A stretch of 64,000 nucleotides of DNA from Pollenia angustigena (taxonomy: Eukaryota > Arthropoda > Insecta > Diptera > Polleniidae), in contig OV884059.1 in NCBI GenBank assembly GCA_930367215.1, positions 159,276,511 to 159,340,510 of the forward strand, in the 5' to 3' direction. Below are positions 10,249-23,865 of the stretch, one piece after another. A program made the position numbers and the translations under genes. The notes under the pieces were generated by a model. That model saw only the letters and a program-made list of their open reading frames with translations. It was not told the origin of the DNA and searched no databases. Within the stretch, counting starts at the first letter, position 1. Each line of letters starts with the position of its first letter.

Positions 10249-10828
10249 ATGGAGTGTAAAGTAGGCATAAAAAAAGCCCAAGAGTACCTCAGCCGCATGA
10301 CAGGAGAGACTTCTGATCAAGGGCTTGATGAGACCGCCAGCATGCTCCCCTTGCGGACCACAACAGCAGTGCAAGAAATAGAGGAGAAGCTAGACTCCGA
10401 TTACGCTCAGGCCATGGTAACAATCACAATATTTTATATATTTTACTTGCTCAAACAGTAATTCAACTTCTTTACAGAAGTCCTATATTCATAAAATTAA
10501 AGGTGTTTCTTTAGATGTTGGCAGTGTTATTAGTGCATCGTTTGCAGATGATTTGCTATATAAATATAATTGGGATGGAAGGTGGGGAAAACTTCCGTTG
10601 TCAAATCTCACGCTGCTAAATAAAATTGTAAGAGGTATGTACAGACATTAAATAATTTTAGTCTTTGAATATTTAACATTTCTGTCTTTTTTTTTAATTC
10701 ATATTTTAGATGTTTTTCAGAACCTAGGAGCCGGGGAGTATGAAAAAAGTATAAGAAAAGCGGTTGAACGTGCCCACCATAGGGTAAAGCAACAAAAATA
10801 CATAAAAGAAAAAGGGGTTAATAAATAA
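10249..10828 (+). CDS. DUF4806-domain protein, three exons, unit 3
   Basis: Exons are 10249-10416, 10478-10634 and 10710-10828. The frame and both introns are intact. The only difference noticed is inside intron 2, where the acceptor tract reads taattcatattttag instead of tacttcatattttag, which leaves the AG in place. Confidence 0.8.
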
Positions 10829-12239
10829 AATGACGACAATTTTTTTAATTTAAACTAAAATAATCAATCTAAAAGAGAAAAAAAATCAAAAAATAAGCGT
10901 GACCAATAAATTGGTAAAAGTTTAGCTTTATTTTTAACACTTTTTATTGACTGAACTTTATTTGTAAGAAGGTGCTTGTTTAATGTAATTAAGAAACTGT
11001 TGAATGATGTTTGATCCAGCAAACGTTTTCGAATGCAAACAAAACATAATTAATTTAAAAAATTTAGTTAAAAAAAAAAAATATTTATTTATTTAAGTTA
11101 TTTTGGAAACCAAAAAAATATTGAATTTTATTTTAAATAAAGACAAAAATTTGTATGAGAATTGAATGAGATGTTTTATTTTAATAGTGTTTTATTAAAA
11201 CTAAAAAATACGTCAACAGTGACGAATATATGAATCAGTACTGACTAGTCAGCTGTGGCCGGTATATGCGTCAGTACTGACCAGTCAGTACTGACTGGTC
11301 AGCTGTGTCCGTTATATGCATCAGTACTGACTAGTCAGCTGTGTCCGGTTTTTGAGCACTCAATAATCTTGAGCAACCTACATATAGTTGTCGATATGAA
11401 AAGCAATGAATGGGCGCCTAAATATATTCCAGCCAATGGACCATACGCATTCCGAAAAAGTACAAAAAGTACCAATTTGATCCATTTTTTACCCCTTAAA
11501 AAGTGCCGCATATTTTGTACTTTTTATACCAAATGCAACGAAGTACTAAAAGTACGAGCTTTGACTCATTTTATTCCCCCAGAAAGTACTCTGTTCGTTA
11601 ATTTATGTTATGTTTTATATGAATACCAAATTTTTCGAAGAGATAAAAAGTAACAGTTTTATCCCAATTTTATCCATTAAAAAATACCGTATATTTTGAT
11701 CTCGACCATATGCAATCTGTATACCAAATTTATCCAAAAGAGAAAAAGTATCAAAAGTAAAACATTTTTCGTTTTAACCTCTTAAAATATACCCCACTTA
11801 AATCTGGACAATATCTCTAGCCAAATTTTTTGAAAATAAGAAAGTACCAAAACTAAAAGAGAAAAAGTGTTAAAAGTTGCCAAAAAAAGAAGCAACATTT
11901 CTTAAAAATATATATACAAGGTAGATCAAAAAAGACCTACCCCCACCAATGTTTTATTTTGTAACTAGCTTTTACCCGTGACGTCGTTCACTTTAAGATT
12001 TAAAGAAATGGGGTTATCCAGTAAAATATTTACAGAAAATTTATTTTGTTTTCTACGTCATTACTTATTTTATGTTAAAATATGTCTATAAACAACATTT
12101 TAAGATTTGTTATATTCCGCTAATATAATGGGTGATTTTTTAGCTATTATCTTTTTGGCAGCACTGGTTTAAACAGCTGACGCACGTTTCGTGTTTTGTT
12201 TCACTGTCAAACATCTTCAGTTTGGTCTATAATTTAACC

Positions 12240-13067
12240 ATGAATCGTCTTACAAACGAACAACGCTTGCAAATTATTGAATTTTATTATCAAAATGCGT
12301 GCTCTGTTAAGAAAATTCATCGCGCGCTTCTTGTGTTCAGCGACGAAGCTCATTTTTGGCTCAATGGGTAAGTTAATAAGCCGAATTGTCGATTTTGGAG
12401 TGAAGATCAGCCAGAAGCATTGCAAGAGCTATTTATGCATCGAGAAAAAGTCACAGTTTGGTGCGGTTTATGGGCTGGTGGCATCATTGGACCGTTCCAA
12501 GATGATGCGAATCGTAACGTAACTGTGAATGGTGAGCGCTACCGTGAGATGATATCCAACTTTTTTTTGCCCAAAATGCAAGAGCTTGTTGACTTGCACG
12601 ACATGTGGTTTCAACAAGACGGTGCCACATGCCACACAGCACGCTTAACAATGGACTTATTGAGAGGCGAGTTCGGTGAACATTTTATTTCACGTTCGGG
12701 ACCGGTCAATTGGCCGCCTAGATCGTGCGATTTAACGTCTTTAGACTATTTTTTGTGCGGCTACGTTAAAGCTCATGTCTATACACACATGCCCGCTTCA
12801 ATTGACGCATTGGAAGAAAACATTGAAGCATTTATTCGTGAGATACCGGCCGAAATGTTGGAAACAGAATGCCAACATTGGACTAAGCGGATGGACCATT
12901 TGAGGCGCAATCACGGTCAACATTTGCATGAAATAATCTTCAAACATTTAATTATATGGACCGTACTATCGATTCAAATAAAGATTTCATGCATTTTTCT
13001 GAATTTTATGAGTTTTTTTTACAACTTTCCTATAGCTCCCCTACAAGAAATGGATGACCGAAACTAA
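12240..13067 (+). pseudogene. Mariner-type transposase relic, unit 4
   Basis: Consensus form, with the in-frame TAA at 12369-12371 and the frame otherwise open to 13067. I noticed no additional lesion beyond the internal deletion and the stop fixed in the array. Confidence 0.9.
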
Positions 13068-13893
13068 TACACACGCACTATTTTTGTTTGTTTTTATTGT
13101 TACAAGTGGCGTTGCCACTCGTGTGCGTTTGTATACCAAATTAGGAATATTTTGCAAAGCCCAAATTTTATTAATCTTTTCTTCTTATTTTTATATATAC
13201 TTAATAATATGTTGAATATATCTGTTAATACGTTTCATAAATTTTAATAATTATAAGAATTTAGCTAAATTTGTATTAATTATTTAAAAAAAAAGTGGTG
13301 GAATTTTGGGAATTGCTGTTGTTAAAAACATTTTAGGAAGAAATGTTTGCTAGTGGCAACGCTAATTACTCCAGGAATGAAATGCGTATGTAAGAGTGAA
13401 ACAACGAATGTATGTTAGACAGTTTCATTTTTGAATGGAATGTGTAAAATATGTAAAAAATTCAAGATTAATTTTAAAAGCGAAAGGAATTTTATGAAAT
13501 TGTGACGTGCGCCCATTATATTATTTAAAATAAATATAAAAAAAGTGAAATAAAAATTGACAGTGACAATAAAGAGTGATAAAAAATAATATTTGCCTTG
13601 ACAGAAAGCAAGAATTGAGTGACAATAAAAATAACACAAATACCTATTAAAATATAAAAAAGTGACAATAAGATAGAAAATACCTATTAAGAAATTAAAT
13701 TAAATAATAAAAGTATACTTTTTGTGATAAAAGATAACTATGAAAAAAAGACGTTTGCAAAATTGTCTATCATTGGAAAAAAAGACATTTGAGTCCAAAA
13801 TTAAAATGTATAGAAGGTTAATAGAAAACGAAGATAGTGCACGAAGTGAAAGATCTAATATACAACCTGTTCCATCAATAAGCTAAAATTCTA

Positions 13894-14473
13894 ATGGAGT
13901 GTAAAGTAGGCATAAAAAAAGCCCAAGAGTACCTCAGCCGCATGACAGGAGAGACTTCTGATCAAGGGCTTGATGAGACCGCCAGCATGCTCCCCTTGCG
14001 GACCACAACAGCAGTGCAAGAAATAGAGGAGAAGCTAGACTCCGATTACGCTCAGGCCATGGTAACAATCACAATATTTTATATATTTTACTTGCTCAAA
14101 CAGTAATTCAACTTCTTTACAGAAGTCCTATATTCATAAAATTAAAGGTGTTTCTTTAGATGTTGGCAGTGTTATTAGTGCATCGTTTGCAGATGATTTG
14201 CTATATAAATATAATTGGGATGGAAGGTGGGGAAAACTTCCGTTGTCAAATCTCACGCTGCTAAATAAAATTGTAAGAGGTATGTACAGACATTAAATAA
14301 TTTTAGTCTTTGAATATTTAACATTTCTGTCTTTTTTTTTACTTCATATTTTAGATGTTTTTCAGAACCTAGGAGCCGGGGAGTATGAAAAAAGTATAAG
14401 AAAAGCGATTGAACGTGCCCACCATAGGGTAAAGCAACAAAAATACATAAAAGAAAAAGGGGTTAATAAATAA
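13894..14473 (+). CDS. DUF4806-domain protein, three exons, unit 4
   Basis: Exons are 13894-14061, 14123-14279 and 14355-14473; the frame is intact. It carries the conservative change Val127Ile in exon 3 (gcg-att instead of gcg-gtt at 14405), which I did not see in other units. Confidence 0.8.
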
Positions 14474-15836
14474 AATGACGACAATTTTTTTAATTTAAAC
14501 TAAAATAATCAATCTAAAAGAGAAAAAAAAAACCAAAAAATAAGCGTGACCAATAAATTGGTAAAAGTTTAGCTTTATTTTTAACACTTTTTATTGACTG
14601 AACTTTATTTGTAAGAAGGTGCTTGTTTAATGTAATTAAGAAACTGTTGAATGATGTTTGATCCAGCAAACGTTTTCGAATGCAAACAAAACATAATTAA
14701 TTTAAAAAATTTAGTTAAAAAAAAAAAATATTTATTTATTTAAGTTATTTTGGAAACCAAAAAAATATTGAATTTTATTTTAAATAAAGACAAAAATTTG
14801 TATGAGAATTGAATGAGATGTTTTATTTTAATAGTGTTTTATAAAAACTAAAAAATACGTCAACAGTGACGAATATATGAATCAGTACTGACTAGTCAGC
14901 TGTGGCCGGTATATGCGTCAGTACTGACCAGTCAGTACTGACTGGTCAGCTGTGTCCGTTATATGCATCAGTACTGACTAGTCAGCTGTGTCCGGTTTTT
15001 GAGCACTCAATAATCTTGAGCAACCTACATATAGTTGTCGATATGAAAAGCAATGAATGGGCGCCTAAATATATTCGAGCCAATGGACCATACGCATTCC
15101 GAAAAAGTACAAAAAGTACCAATTTGATCATGCAACGAAGTACTAAAAGTACGAGCTTTGACTCATTTTATTCCCCCAGAAAGTACTCTGTACGTTAATT
15201 TAGGTTATGTTTTATATGAATACCAAATTTTTCGAAGAGATAAAAAGTAACAGTTTTATCCCAATTTTATCCATTAAAAAATACCGTATATTTTGATCTC
15301 GACCATATGCAATCTGTATACCAAATTTATCCAAAAGAGAAAAAGTATCAAAAGTAAAACATTTTTCGTTTTAACCTCTTAAAATATACCCCACTTAAAT
15401 CTGGACAATATCTCTAGCCAAATTTTTTGAAAATAAGAAAGTACCAAAACTAAAAGAGAAAAAGTGTTAAAAGTTGCCAAAAAAAGAAGCAACATTTCTT
15501 AAAAATATATATACAAGGTAGATCAAAAAAGACCTACCCCCACCAATGTTTTATTTTGTAACTAGCTTTTACCCGTGACGTCGTTCACTTTAAGATTTAA
15601 AGAAATGGGGTTATCCAGTAAAATATTTACAGAAAATTTATTTTGTTTTCTACGTCATTACTTATTTTATGTTAAAATATGTCTATAAACAACATTTTAA
15701 GATTTGTTATATTCCGCTAATATAATGGGTGATTTTTTAGCTATTATCTTTTTGGCAGCACTGGTTTAAACAGCTGACGCACGTTTCGTGTTTTGTTTCA
15801 CTGTCAAACATCTTCAGTTTGGTCTATAATTTAACC

Positions 15837-16664
15837 ATGAATCGTCTTACAAACGAACAACGCTTGCAAATTATTGAATTTTATTATCAAAATGCGTGCT
15901 CTGTTAAGAAAATTCATCGCGCGCTTCTTGTGTTCAGCGACGAAGCTCATTTTTGGCTCAATGGGTAAGTTAATAAGCCGAATTGTCGATTTTGGAGTGA
16001 AGATCAGCCAGAAGCATTGCAAGAGCTATTTATGCATCGAGAAAAAGTCACAGTTTGGTGCGGTTTATGGGCTGGTGGCATCATTGGACCGTTCCAAGAT
16101 GATGCGAATCGTAACGTAACTGTGAATGGTGAGCGCTACCGTGAGATGATATCCAACTTTTTTTTGCCCAAAATGCAAGAGCTTGTTGACTTGCACGACA
16201 TGTGGTTTCAACAAGACGGTGCCACATGCCACACAGCACGCTTAACAATGGACTTATTGAGAGGCGAGTTCGGTGAACATTTTATTTCACGTTCGGGACC
16301 GGTCAATTGGCCGCCTAGATCGTGCGATTTAACGTCTTTAGACTATTTTTTGTGCGGCTACGTTAAAGCTCATGTCTATACACACATGCCCGCTTCAATT
16401 GACGCATTGGAAGAAAACATTGAAGCATTTATTCGTGAGATACCGGCCGAAATGTTGGAAACAGAATGCCAACATTGGACTAAGCGGATGGACCATTTGA
16501 GGCGCAATCACGGTCAACATTTGCATGAAATAATCTTCAAACATTTAATTATATGGACCGTACTATCGATTCAAATAAAGATTTCATGCATTTTTCTGAA
16601 TTTTATGAGTTTTTTTTACAACTTTCCTATAGCTCCCCTACAAGAAATGGATGACCGAAACTAA
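15837..16664 (+). pseudogene. Mariner-type transposase relic, unit 5
   Basis: Consensus form of the relic, with TAA at 15966-15968 and open frame to 16664. The deletion of this unit lies upstream, in the GTAC-rich segment, and does not touch it. Confidence 0.9.
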
Positions 16665-17490
16665 TACACACGCACTATTTTAGTTTGTTTTTATTGTTAC
16701 AAGTGGCGTTGCCACTCGTGTGCGTTTGTATACCAAATTAGGAATATTTTGCAAAGCCCAAATTTTATTAATCTTTTCTTCTTATTTTTATATATACTTA
16801 ATAATATGTTGAATATATCTGTTAATACGTTTCATAAATTTTAATAATTATAAGAATTTAGCTAAATTTGTATTAATTATTTAAAAAAAAAAGTGGTGGA
16901 ATTTTGGGAATTGCTGTTTTTAAAAACATTTTAGGAAGAAATGTTTGCTAGTGGCAACGCTAATTACTCCAGAAATGAAATGCGTATGTAAGAGTGAAAC
17001 AACGAATGTATGTTAGACAGTTTCATTTTTGAATGGAATGTGTAAAATATGTAAAAAATTCAAGATTAATTTTAAAAGCGAAAGGAATTTTATGAAATTG
17101 TGACGTGCGCCCATTATATTATTTAAAATAAATATAAAAAATTGAAATAAAAATTGACAGTGACAATAAAGAGTGATAAAAAATGATATTTGCCTTGACA
17201 GAAAGCAAGAATTGAGTGACAATAAAAATAACACAAATACCTATTAAAATATAAAAAAGTGACAATAAGATAGAAAATACCTATTAAGAAATTAAATTAA
17301 ATAATAAAAGTATACTTTTTGTGATAAAAGATAACTATGAAAAAAAGACGTTTGCAAAATTGTCTATCATTGGAAAAAAAGACATTTGAGTCCAAAATTA
17401 AAATGTATAGAAGGTTAATAGAAAACGAAGATAGTGCACGAAGTGAAAGATCTAATATACAACCTGTTCCATCAATAAGCTAAAATTCTA

Positions 17491-18068
17491 ATGGAGTGTA
17501 AAGTAGGCATAAAAAAGGCCCAAGAGTACCTCAGCCGCATGACAGGAGAGACTTCTGATCAAGGGCTTGATGAGACCGCCAGCATGCTCCCCTTGCGGAC
17601 CACAACAGCAGTGCAAGAAATAGAGGAGAAGCTAGACTCCGATTACGCTCAGGCCATGGTAACAATCACAATATTTTATATATTTTACTTGCTCAAACAG
17701 TAATTCAACTTCTTTACAGAAGTCCTATATTCATAAAATTAAAGGTGTTTCTTTAGATGTTGGCAGTGTTATTAGTGCATCGTTTGCAGATGATTTGCTA
17801 TATAAATATAATTGGGATGGAAGGTGGGGAAAACTTCCGTTGTCAAATCTTACGCTGCTAAATAAAATTGTAAGAGGTATGTACAGACATTAAATAATTT
17901 TAGTCTTTGAATATTTAACATTTCTGTCTTTTTTTTACTTCATATTTTAGATGTTTTCAGAACCTAGGAGCCGGGGAGTATGAAAAAAGTATAAGAAAAG
18001 CTGTTGAACGTGCCCACCATAGGGTAAAGCAACAAAAATACATAAAAGAAAAAGGGGTTTATAAATAA
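17491..18068 (+). pseudogene. DUF4806 gene copy with exon 3 frameshift, unit 5
   Basis: Exons 1 and 2 (17491-17658 and 17720-17876) are intact. Exon 3 has lost one T (gatgttttcag instead of gatgtttttcag, near 17954), so after Asp109-Val-Phe the frame reads two foreign residues and stops. The C-terminal ~35 residues, including the last part of the domain, are lost. The identical lesion in unit 7 shows that the two were copied from one another. Confidence 0.8.
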
Positions 18069-19478
18069 AATGACGACAATTTTTTTAATTTAAACTAAAA
18101 TAATCAATCTAAAAGAGAGAAAAAATCAAAAAATAAGCGTGACCAATAAATTGGTAAAAGTTTAGCTTTATTTTTAACACTTTTTATTGACTGAACTTTA
18201 TTTGTAAGAAGGTGCTTGTTTAATGTAATTAAGAAACTGTTGAATGATGTTTGATCCAGCAAACGTTTTCGAATGCAAACAAAACATAATTAATTTAAAA
18301 AATTTAGTTAAAAAAAAAAATATTTATTTATTTAAGTTATTTTGGAAACCAAAAAAATATTGAATTTTATTTTAAATAAAGACAAAAATTTGTATGAGAA
18401 TTGAATGAGATGTTTTATTTTAATAGTGTTTTATTAAAACTAAAAAATACGTCAACAGTGACGAATATATGAATCAGTACTGACTAGTCAGCTGTGGCCG
18501 GTATATGCGTCAGTACTGACCAGTCAGTACTGACTGGTCAGCTGTGTCCGTTATATGCATCAGTACTGACTAGTCAGCTGTGTCCGGTTTTTGAGCACTC
18601 AATAATCTTGAGCAACCTACATATAGTTGTCGATATGAAAAGCAATGAATGGGCGCCTAAATATATTCCAGCCAATGGACCATACGCATTCCGAAAAAGT
18701 ACAAAAAGTACCAATTTGATCCATTTTTTACCCCTTAAAAAGTGCCGTATATTTTGAACTTTTTATACCAAATGCAACGAAGTACTAAAAGTACGAGCTT
18801 TGACTCATTTTATTCCCCCAGAAAGTACTCTGTACGTTAATTTAGGTTATGTTTTATATGAATACCAAATTTTTCGAAGAGATAAAAAGTAACAGTTTTA
18901 TCCCAATTTTATCCATTAAAAAATACCGTATATTTTGATCTCGACCATATGCAATCTGTATACCAAATTTATCCAAAAGAGAAAAAGTATCAAAAGTAAA
19001 ACATTTTTCGTTTTAACCTCTTAAAATATACCCCACTTAAATCTGGACAATATCTCTAGCCAAATTTTTTGAAAATAAGAAAGTACCAAAACTAAAAGAG
19101 AAAAAGTGTTAAAAGTTGCCAAAAAAAGAAGCAACATTTCTTAAACATATATATACAAGGTAGATCAAAAAAGACCTACCCCCACCCATGTTTTATTTTG
19201 TAACTAGCTTTTACCCGTGACGTCGTTCACTTTAAGATTTAAAGAAATGGGGTTATCCAGTAAAATATTTACAGAAAATTTATTTTGTTTTCTACGTCAT
19301 TACTTATTTTATGTTAAAATATGTCTATAAACAACATTTTAAGATTTGTTATATTCCGCTAATATAATGGGTGATTTTTTAGCTATTATCTTTTTGGCAG
19401 CACTGGTTTAAACAGCTGACGCACGTTTCGTGTTTTGTTTCACTGTCAAACATCTTCAGTTTGGTCTATAATTTAACC

Positions 19479-20245
19479 ATGAATCGTCTTACAAACGAAC
19501 AACGCTTGCAAATTATTGAATTTTATTATCAAAATGCGTGCTCTGTTAAGAAAATTCATCGCGCGCTTCTTGTGTTCAGCGACGAAGCTCATTTTTGGCT
19601 CAATGGGTAAGTTAATAAGCCGAATTGTCGATTTTGGAGTGAAGATCAGCCAGAAGCATTGCAAGAGCTATTTATGCATCGAGAAAAAGTCACAGTTTGG
19701 TGCGGTTTATGGGCTGGTGGCATCATTGGACCGTTCCAAGATGATGCGAATCGTAACGTAACTGTGAATGGTGAGCGCTACCGTGAGATGATATCCAACT
19801 TTTTTTTGCCCAAAATGCAAGAGCTTGTTGACTTGCACGACATGTGGTTTCAACAAGACGGTGCCACATGCCACACAGCACGCTTAACAATGGACTTAGA
19901 TCGTGCGATTTAACGTCTTTAGACTATTTTTTGTGCGGCTACGTTAAAGCTCATGTCTATACACACATGCCCGCTTCAATTGACGCATTGGAAGCAAACA
20001 TTGAAGCATTTATTCGTGAGATACCGGCCGAAATGTTGGAAACAGAATGCCAACATTGGACTAAGCGGATGGACCATTTGAGGCGCAATCACGGTCAACA
20101 TTTGCATGAAATAATCTTCAAACATTTAATTATATGGACCGTACTATCGATTCAAATAAAGATTTCATGCATTTTTCTGAATTTTATGAGTTTTTTTTAC
20201 AACTTTCCTATAGCTCCCCTACAAGAAATGGATGACCGAAACTAA
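19479..20245 (+). pseudogene. Mariner-type transposase relic, unit 6, with 61-bp deletion
   Basis: Besides the TAA at 19608-19610, 61 bp are missing after gactta at 19898. The deletion removes the codons for LLRGEFGEHFISRSGPVNWPP, including the spacing between the second and third catalytic Asp, and shifts the frame. The downstream DLTSLDYFLCG part is still recognisable. It also carries Glu-to-Ala in EENIEAF (gaagcaaacatt, 19991). Confidence 0.9.
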
Positions 20246-21071
20246 TACACACGCACTATTTTTGTTTGTTTTTATTGTTACAAGTGGCGTTGCCACTCGT
20301 GTGCGTTTGTATACCAAATTAGGAATATTTTGCAAAGCCCAAATTTTATTAATCTTTTCTTCTTATTTTTATATATACTTAATAATATGTTGAATATATC
20401 TGTTAATACGTTTCATAAATTTTAATAATTATAAGAATTTAGCTAAATTTGTATTAATTATTTAAAAAAAAAGTGGTGGAATTTTGGGAATTGCTGTTGT
20501 TAAAAACATTTTAGGAAGAAATGTTTGCTAGTGGCAACGCTAATTACTCCAGGAATGAAATGCGTATGTAAGAGTGAAACAACGAATGTATGTTAGACAG
20601 TTTCATTTTTGAATGGAATGTGTAAAATATGTAAAAAATTCAAGATTAATTTTAAAAGCGAAAGGAATTTTATGAAATTGTGACGTGCGCCCATTATATT
20701 ATTTAAAATAAATATAAAAAAAGTGAAATAAAAATTGACAGTGACAATAAAGAGTGATAAAAAATAATATTTGCCTTGACAGAAAGCAAGAATTGAGTGA
20801 CAATAAAAATAACACAAATACCTATTAAAATATAAAAAAGTGACAATAAGATAGAAAATACCTATTAAGAAATTAAATTAAATAATAAAAGTATACTTTT
20901 TGTGATAAAAGATAACTATGAAAAAAAGACGTTTGCAAAATTGTCTATCATTGGAAAAAAAGACATTTGAGTCCAAAATTAAAATGTATAGAAGGTTAAT
21001 AGAAAACGAAGATAGTGCACGAAGTGAAAGATCTAATATACAACATGTTCCATCAATAAGCTAAAATTCTA

Positions 21072-21651
21072 ATGGAGTGTAAAGTAGGCATAAAAAAAGC
21101 CCAAGAGTACCTCAGCCGCATGACAGGAGAGACTTCTGATCAAGGGCTTGATGAGACCGCCAGCATGCTCCCCTTGCGGACCACAACAGCAGTGCAAGAA
21201 ATAGAGGAGAAGCTAGACTCCGATTACGCTCAGGCCATGGTAACAATCACAATATTTTATATATTTTACTTGCTCAAACAGTAATTCAACTTCTTTACAG
21301 AAGTCCTATATTCATAAAATTAAAGGTGTTTCTTTAGATGTTGGCAGTGTTATTAGTGCATCGTTTGCAGATGATTTGCTATATAAATATAATTGGGATG
21401 GAAGGTGGGGAAAACTTCCGTTGTCAAATCTCACGCTGCTAAATAAAATTGTAAGAGGTATGTACAGACATTAAATAATTTTAGTCTTTGAATATTTAAC
21501 ATTTCTGTCTTTTTTTTTACTTCATATTTTAGATGTTTTTCAGAACCTAGGAGCCGGGGAGTATGAAAAAAGTATAAGAAAAGCGGTTGAACGTGCCCAC
21601 CATAGGGTAAAGCAACAAAAATACATAAAAGAAAAAGGGGTTAATAAATAA
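21072..21651 (+). CDS. DUF4806-domain protein, three exons, unit 6
   Basis: Exons are 21072-21239, 21301-21457 and 21533-21651. The frame and both GT...AG introns are intact and the product equals the array consensus. It lies between the two broken copies of units 5 and 7, so the loss in those units did not spread to this one. Confidence 0.8.
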
Positions 21652-23037
21652 AATGACGACAATTTTTTTAATTTAAACTAAAATAATCAATCTAAAAGAG
21701 AAAAAAAAACCAAAAAATAAGCGTGACCAATAAATTGGTAAAAGTTTAGCTTTATTTTTAACACTTTTTATTGACTGAACTTTATTTGTAAGAAGGTGCT
21801 TGTTTAATGTAATTAAGAAACTGTTGAATGATGTTTGATCCAGCAAACGTTTTCGAATGCAAACAAAACATAATTAATTTAAAAAATTTAGTTAAAAAAA
21901 AAAAATATTTATTTATTTAAGTTATTTTGGAAACCAAAAAAATATTGAATTTTATTTTAAATAAAAGCAAAAATTTGTATGAGAATTGAATGAGATGTTT
22001 TATTTTAATAGTGTTTTATTAAAACTAAAAAATACGTCAACAGTGACGAATATATGAATCAGTACTGACTAGTCAGCTGTGGCCGGTATATGCGTCAGTA
22101 CTGTGTCCGTTATATGCATGAGTACTGACTAGTCAGCTGTGTCCGGTTTTTCAGCACTCAATAATCTTGAGCAACCTACATATAGTTGTCGATATGAAAA
22201 GCAATGAATGGGCGCCTAAATATATTCCAGCCAATGGACCATACGCATTCCGAAAAAGTACAAAAAGTACCAATTTGATCCATTTTTTACCCCTTAAAAA
22301 GTGCCGTATATTTTGTAATTTTTATACCAAATGCAACGAAGTACTAAAAGTACGAGCTTTGACTCATTTTATTCCCCCAGAAAGTACTCTGTACGTTAAT
22401 TTAGGTTATATTTTATATGAATACCAAATTTTTCGAAGAGATAAAAAGTAACAGTTTTATCCCAATTTTATCCATTAAAAAATACCGTATATTTTGATCT
22501 CGACCATATGCAATCTGTATACCAAATTTATCCAAAAGAGAAAAAGTATCAAAAGTAAAACATTTTTCGTTTTAACCTCTTAAAATATACCCCACTTAAA
22601 TCTGGACAATATCTCTAGCCAAATTTTTTGAAAATAAGAAAGTACCAAAACTAAAAGAGAAAAAGTGTTAAAAGTTGCCAAAAAAAGAAGCAACATTTCT
22701 TAAAAATATATATACAAGGTAGATCAAAAAAGACCTACCCCCACCCATGTTTTATTTTGTAACTAGCTTTTACCCGTGACGTCGTTCACTTTAAGATTTA
22801 AAGAAATGGGGTTATCCAGTAAAATATTTACAGAAAATTTATTTTGTTTTCTACGTCATTACTTATTTTATGTTAAAATATGTCTATAAACAACATTTTA
22901 AGATTTGTTATATTCCGCTAATATAATGGGTGATTTTTTAGCTATTATCTTTTTGGCAGCACTGGTTTAAACAGCTGACGCACGTTTCGTGTTTTGTTTC
23001 ACTGTCAAACATCTTCAGTTTGGTCTATAATTTAACC

Positions 23038-23865
23038 ATGAATCGTCTTACAAACGAACAACGCTTGCAAATTATTGAATTTTATTATCAAAATGCGTGC
23101 TCTGTTAAGAAAATTCATCGCGCGCTTCTTGTGTTCAGCGACGAAGCTCATTTTTGGCTCAATGGGTAAGTTAATAAGCCGAATTGTCGATTTTGGAGTG
23201 AAGATCAGCCAGAAGCATTGCAAGAGCTATTTATGCATCGAGAAAAAGTCACAGTTTGGTGCGGTTTATGGGCTGGTGGCATCATTGGACCGTTCCAAGA
23301 TGATGCGAATCGTAACGTAACTGTGAATGGTGAGCGCTACCGTGAGATGATATCCAACTTTTTTTTGCCCAAAATGCAAGAGCTTGTTGACTTGCACGAC
23401 ATGTGGTTTCAACAAGACGGTGCCACATGCCACACAGCACGCTTAACAATGGACTTATTGAGAGGCGAGTTCGGTGAACATTTTATTTCACGTTCGGGAC
23501 CGGTCAATTGGCCGCCTAGATCGTGCGATTTAACGTCTTTAGACTATTTTTTGTGCGGCTACGTTAAAGCTCATGTCTATACACACATGCCCGCTTCAAT
23601 TGACGCATTGGAAGAAAACATTGAAGCATTTATTCGTGAGATACCGGCCGAAATGTTGGAAACAGAATGCCAACATTGGACTAAGCGGATGGACCATTTG
23701 AGGCGCAATCACGGTCAACATTTGCATGAAATAATCTTCAAACATTTAATTATATGGACCGTACTATCGATTCAAATAAAGATTTCATGCATTTTTCTGA
23801 ATTTTATGAGTTTTTTTTACAACTTTCCTATAGCTCCCCTACAAGAAATGGATGACCGAAACTAA
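23038..23865 (+). pseudogene. Mariner-type transposase relic, unit 7
   Basis: Consensus form, with the array-wide TAA at 23167-23169 and open frame to 23865. No unit-specific coding lesion was noticed. Confidence 0.9.

Larger units (their letters stand above)
7248..10892 (+). repeat. Array unit 3 (3645 bp)
   Basis: Full-length. Its 3' half shares variants with unit 2 (aaggagttttatg, aatataataaaagtg). Its 5' half shares others with unit 4 (gtgccgcatattttg at 7858, ctctgttcgttaatttatgtt at 7944, caccaatg at 8300). It is therefore a mosaic between its two neighbours. Confidence 0.95.
10893..14539 (+). repeat. Array unit 4 (3647 bp)
   Basis: Full-length and the longest unit. Its 5' variants are shared with unit 3 (gccgcatattttg, gttcgttaatttatg). 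The terminal spacer has the aaccaaaaa variant that recurs only at the end of unit 6. Confidence 0.95.
14540..18132 (+). repeat. Array unit 5 (3593 bp)
   Basis: Near full length. A 50-bp deletion joins aatttgatc to atgcaacg at about 15129. Its 3' third shares at least nine rare variants with unit 7: aaaaattgaaata, aaaatgatatttg, aaaaaaggcccaag, tcttacgctg, a one-T loss in exon 3, agctgttgaacg, ggggtttataaa, agagagaaaaaatc and ttgctgttttta. Confidence 0.95.
18133..21716 (+). repeat. Array unit 6 (3584 bp)
   Basis: Near full length, with a 61-bp deletion in the transposase relic. The 5' half shares attttgaacttttt (18752) and cttaaacatatatatac with unit 8. The terminal aaccaaaaa variant is shared with unit 4, and caacatgttcc (21043) with unit 10. 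Confidence 0.95.
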
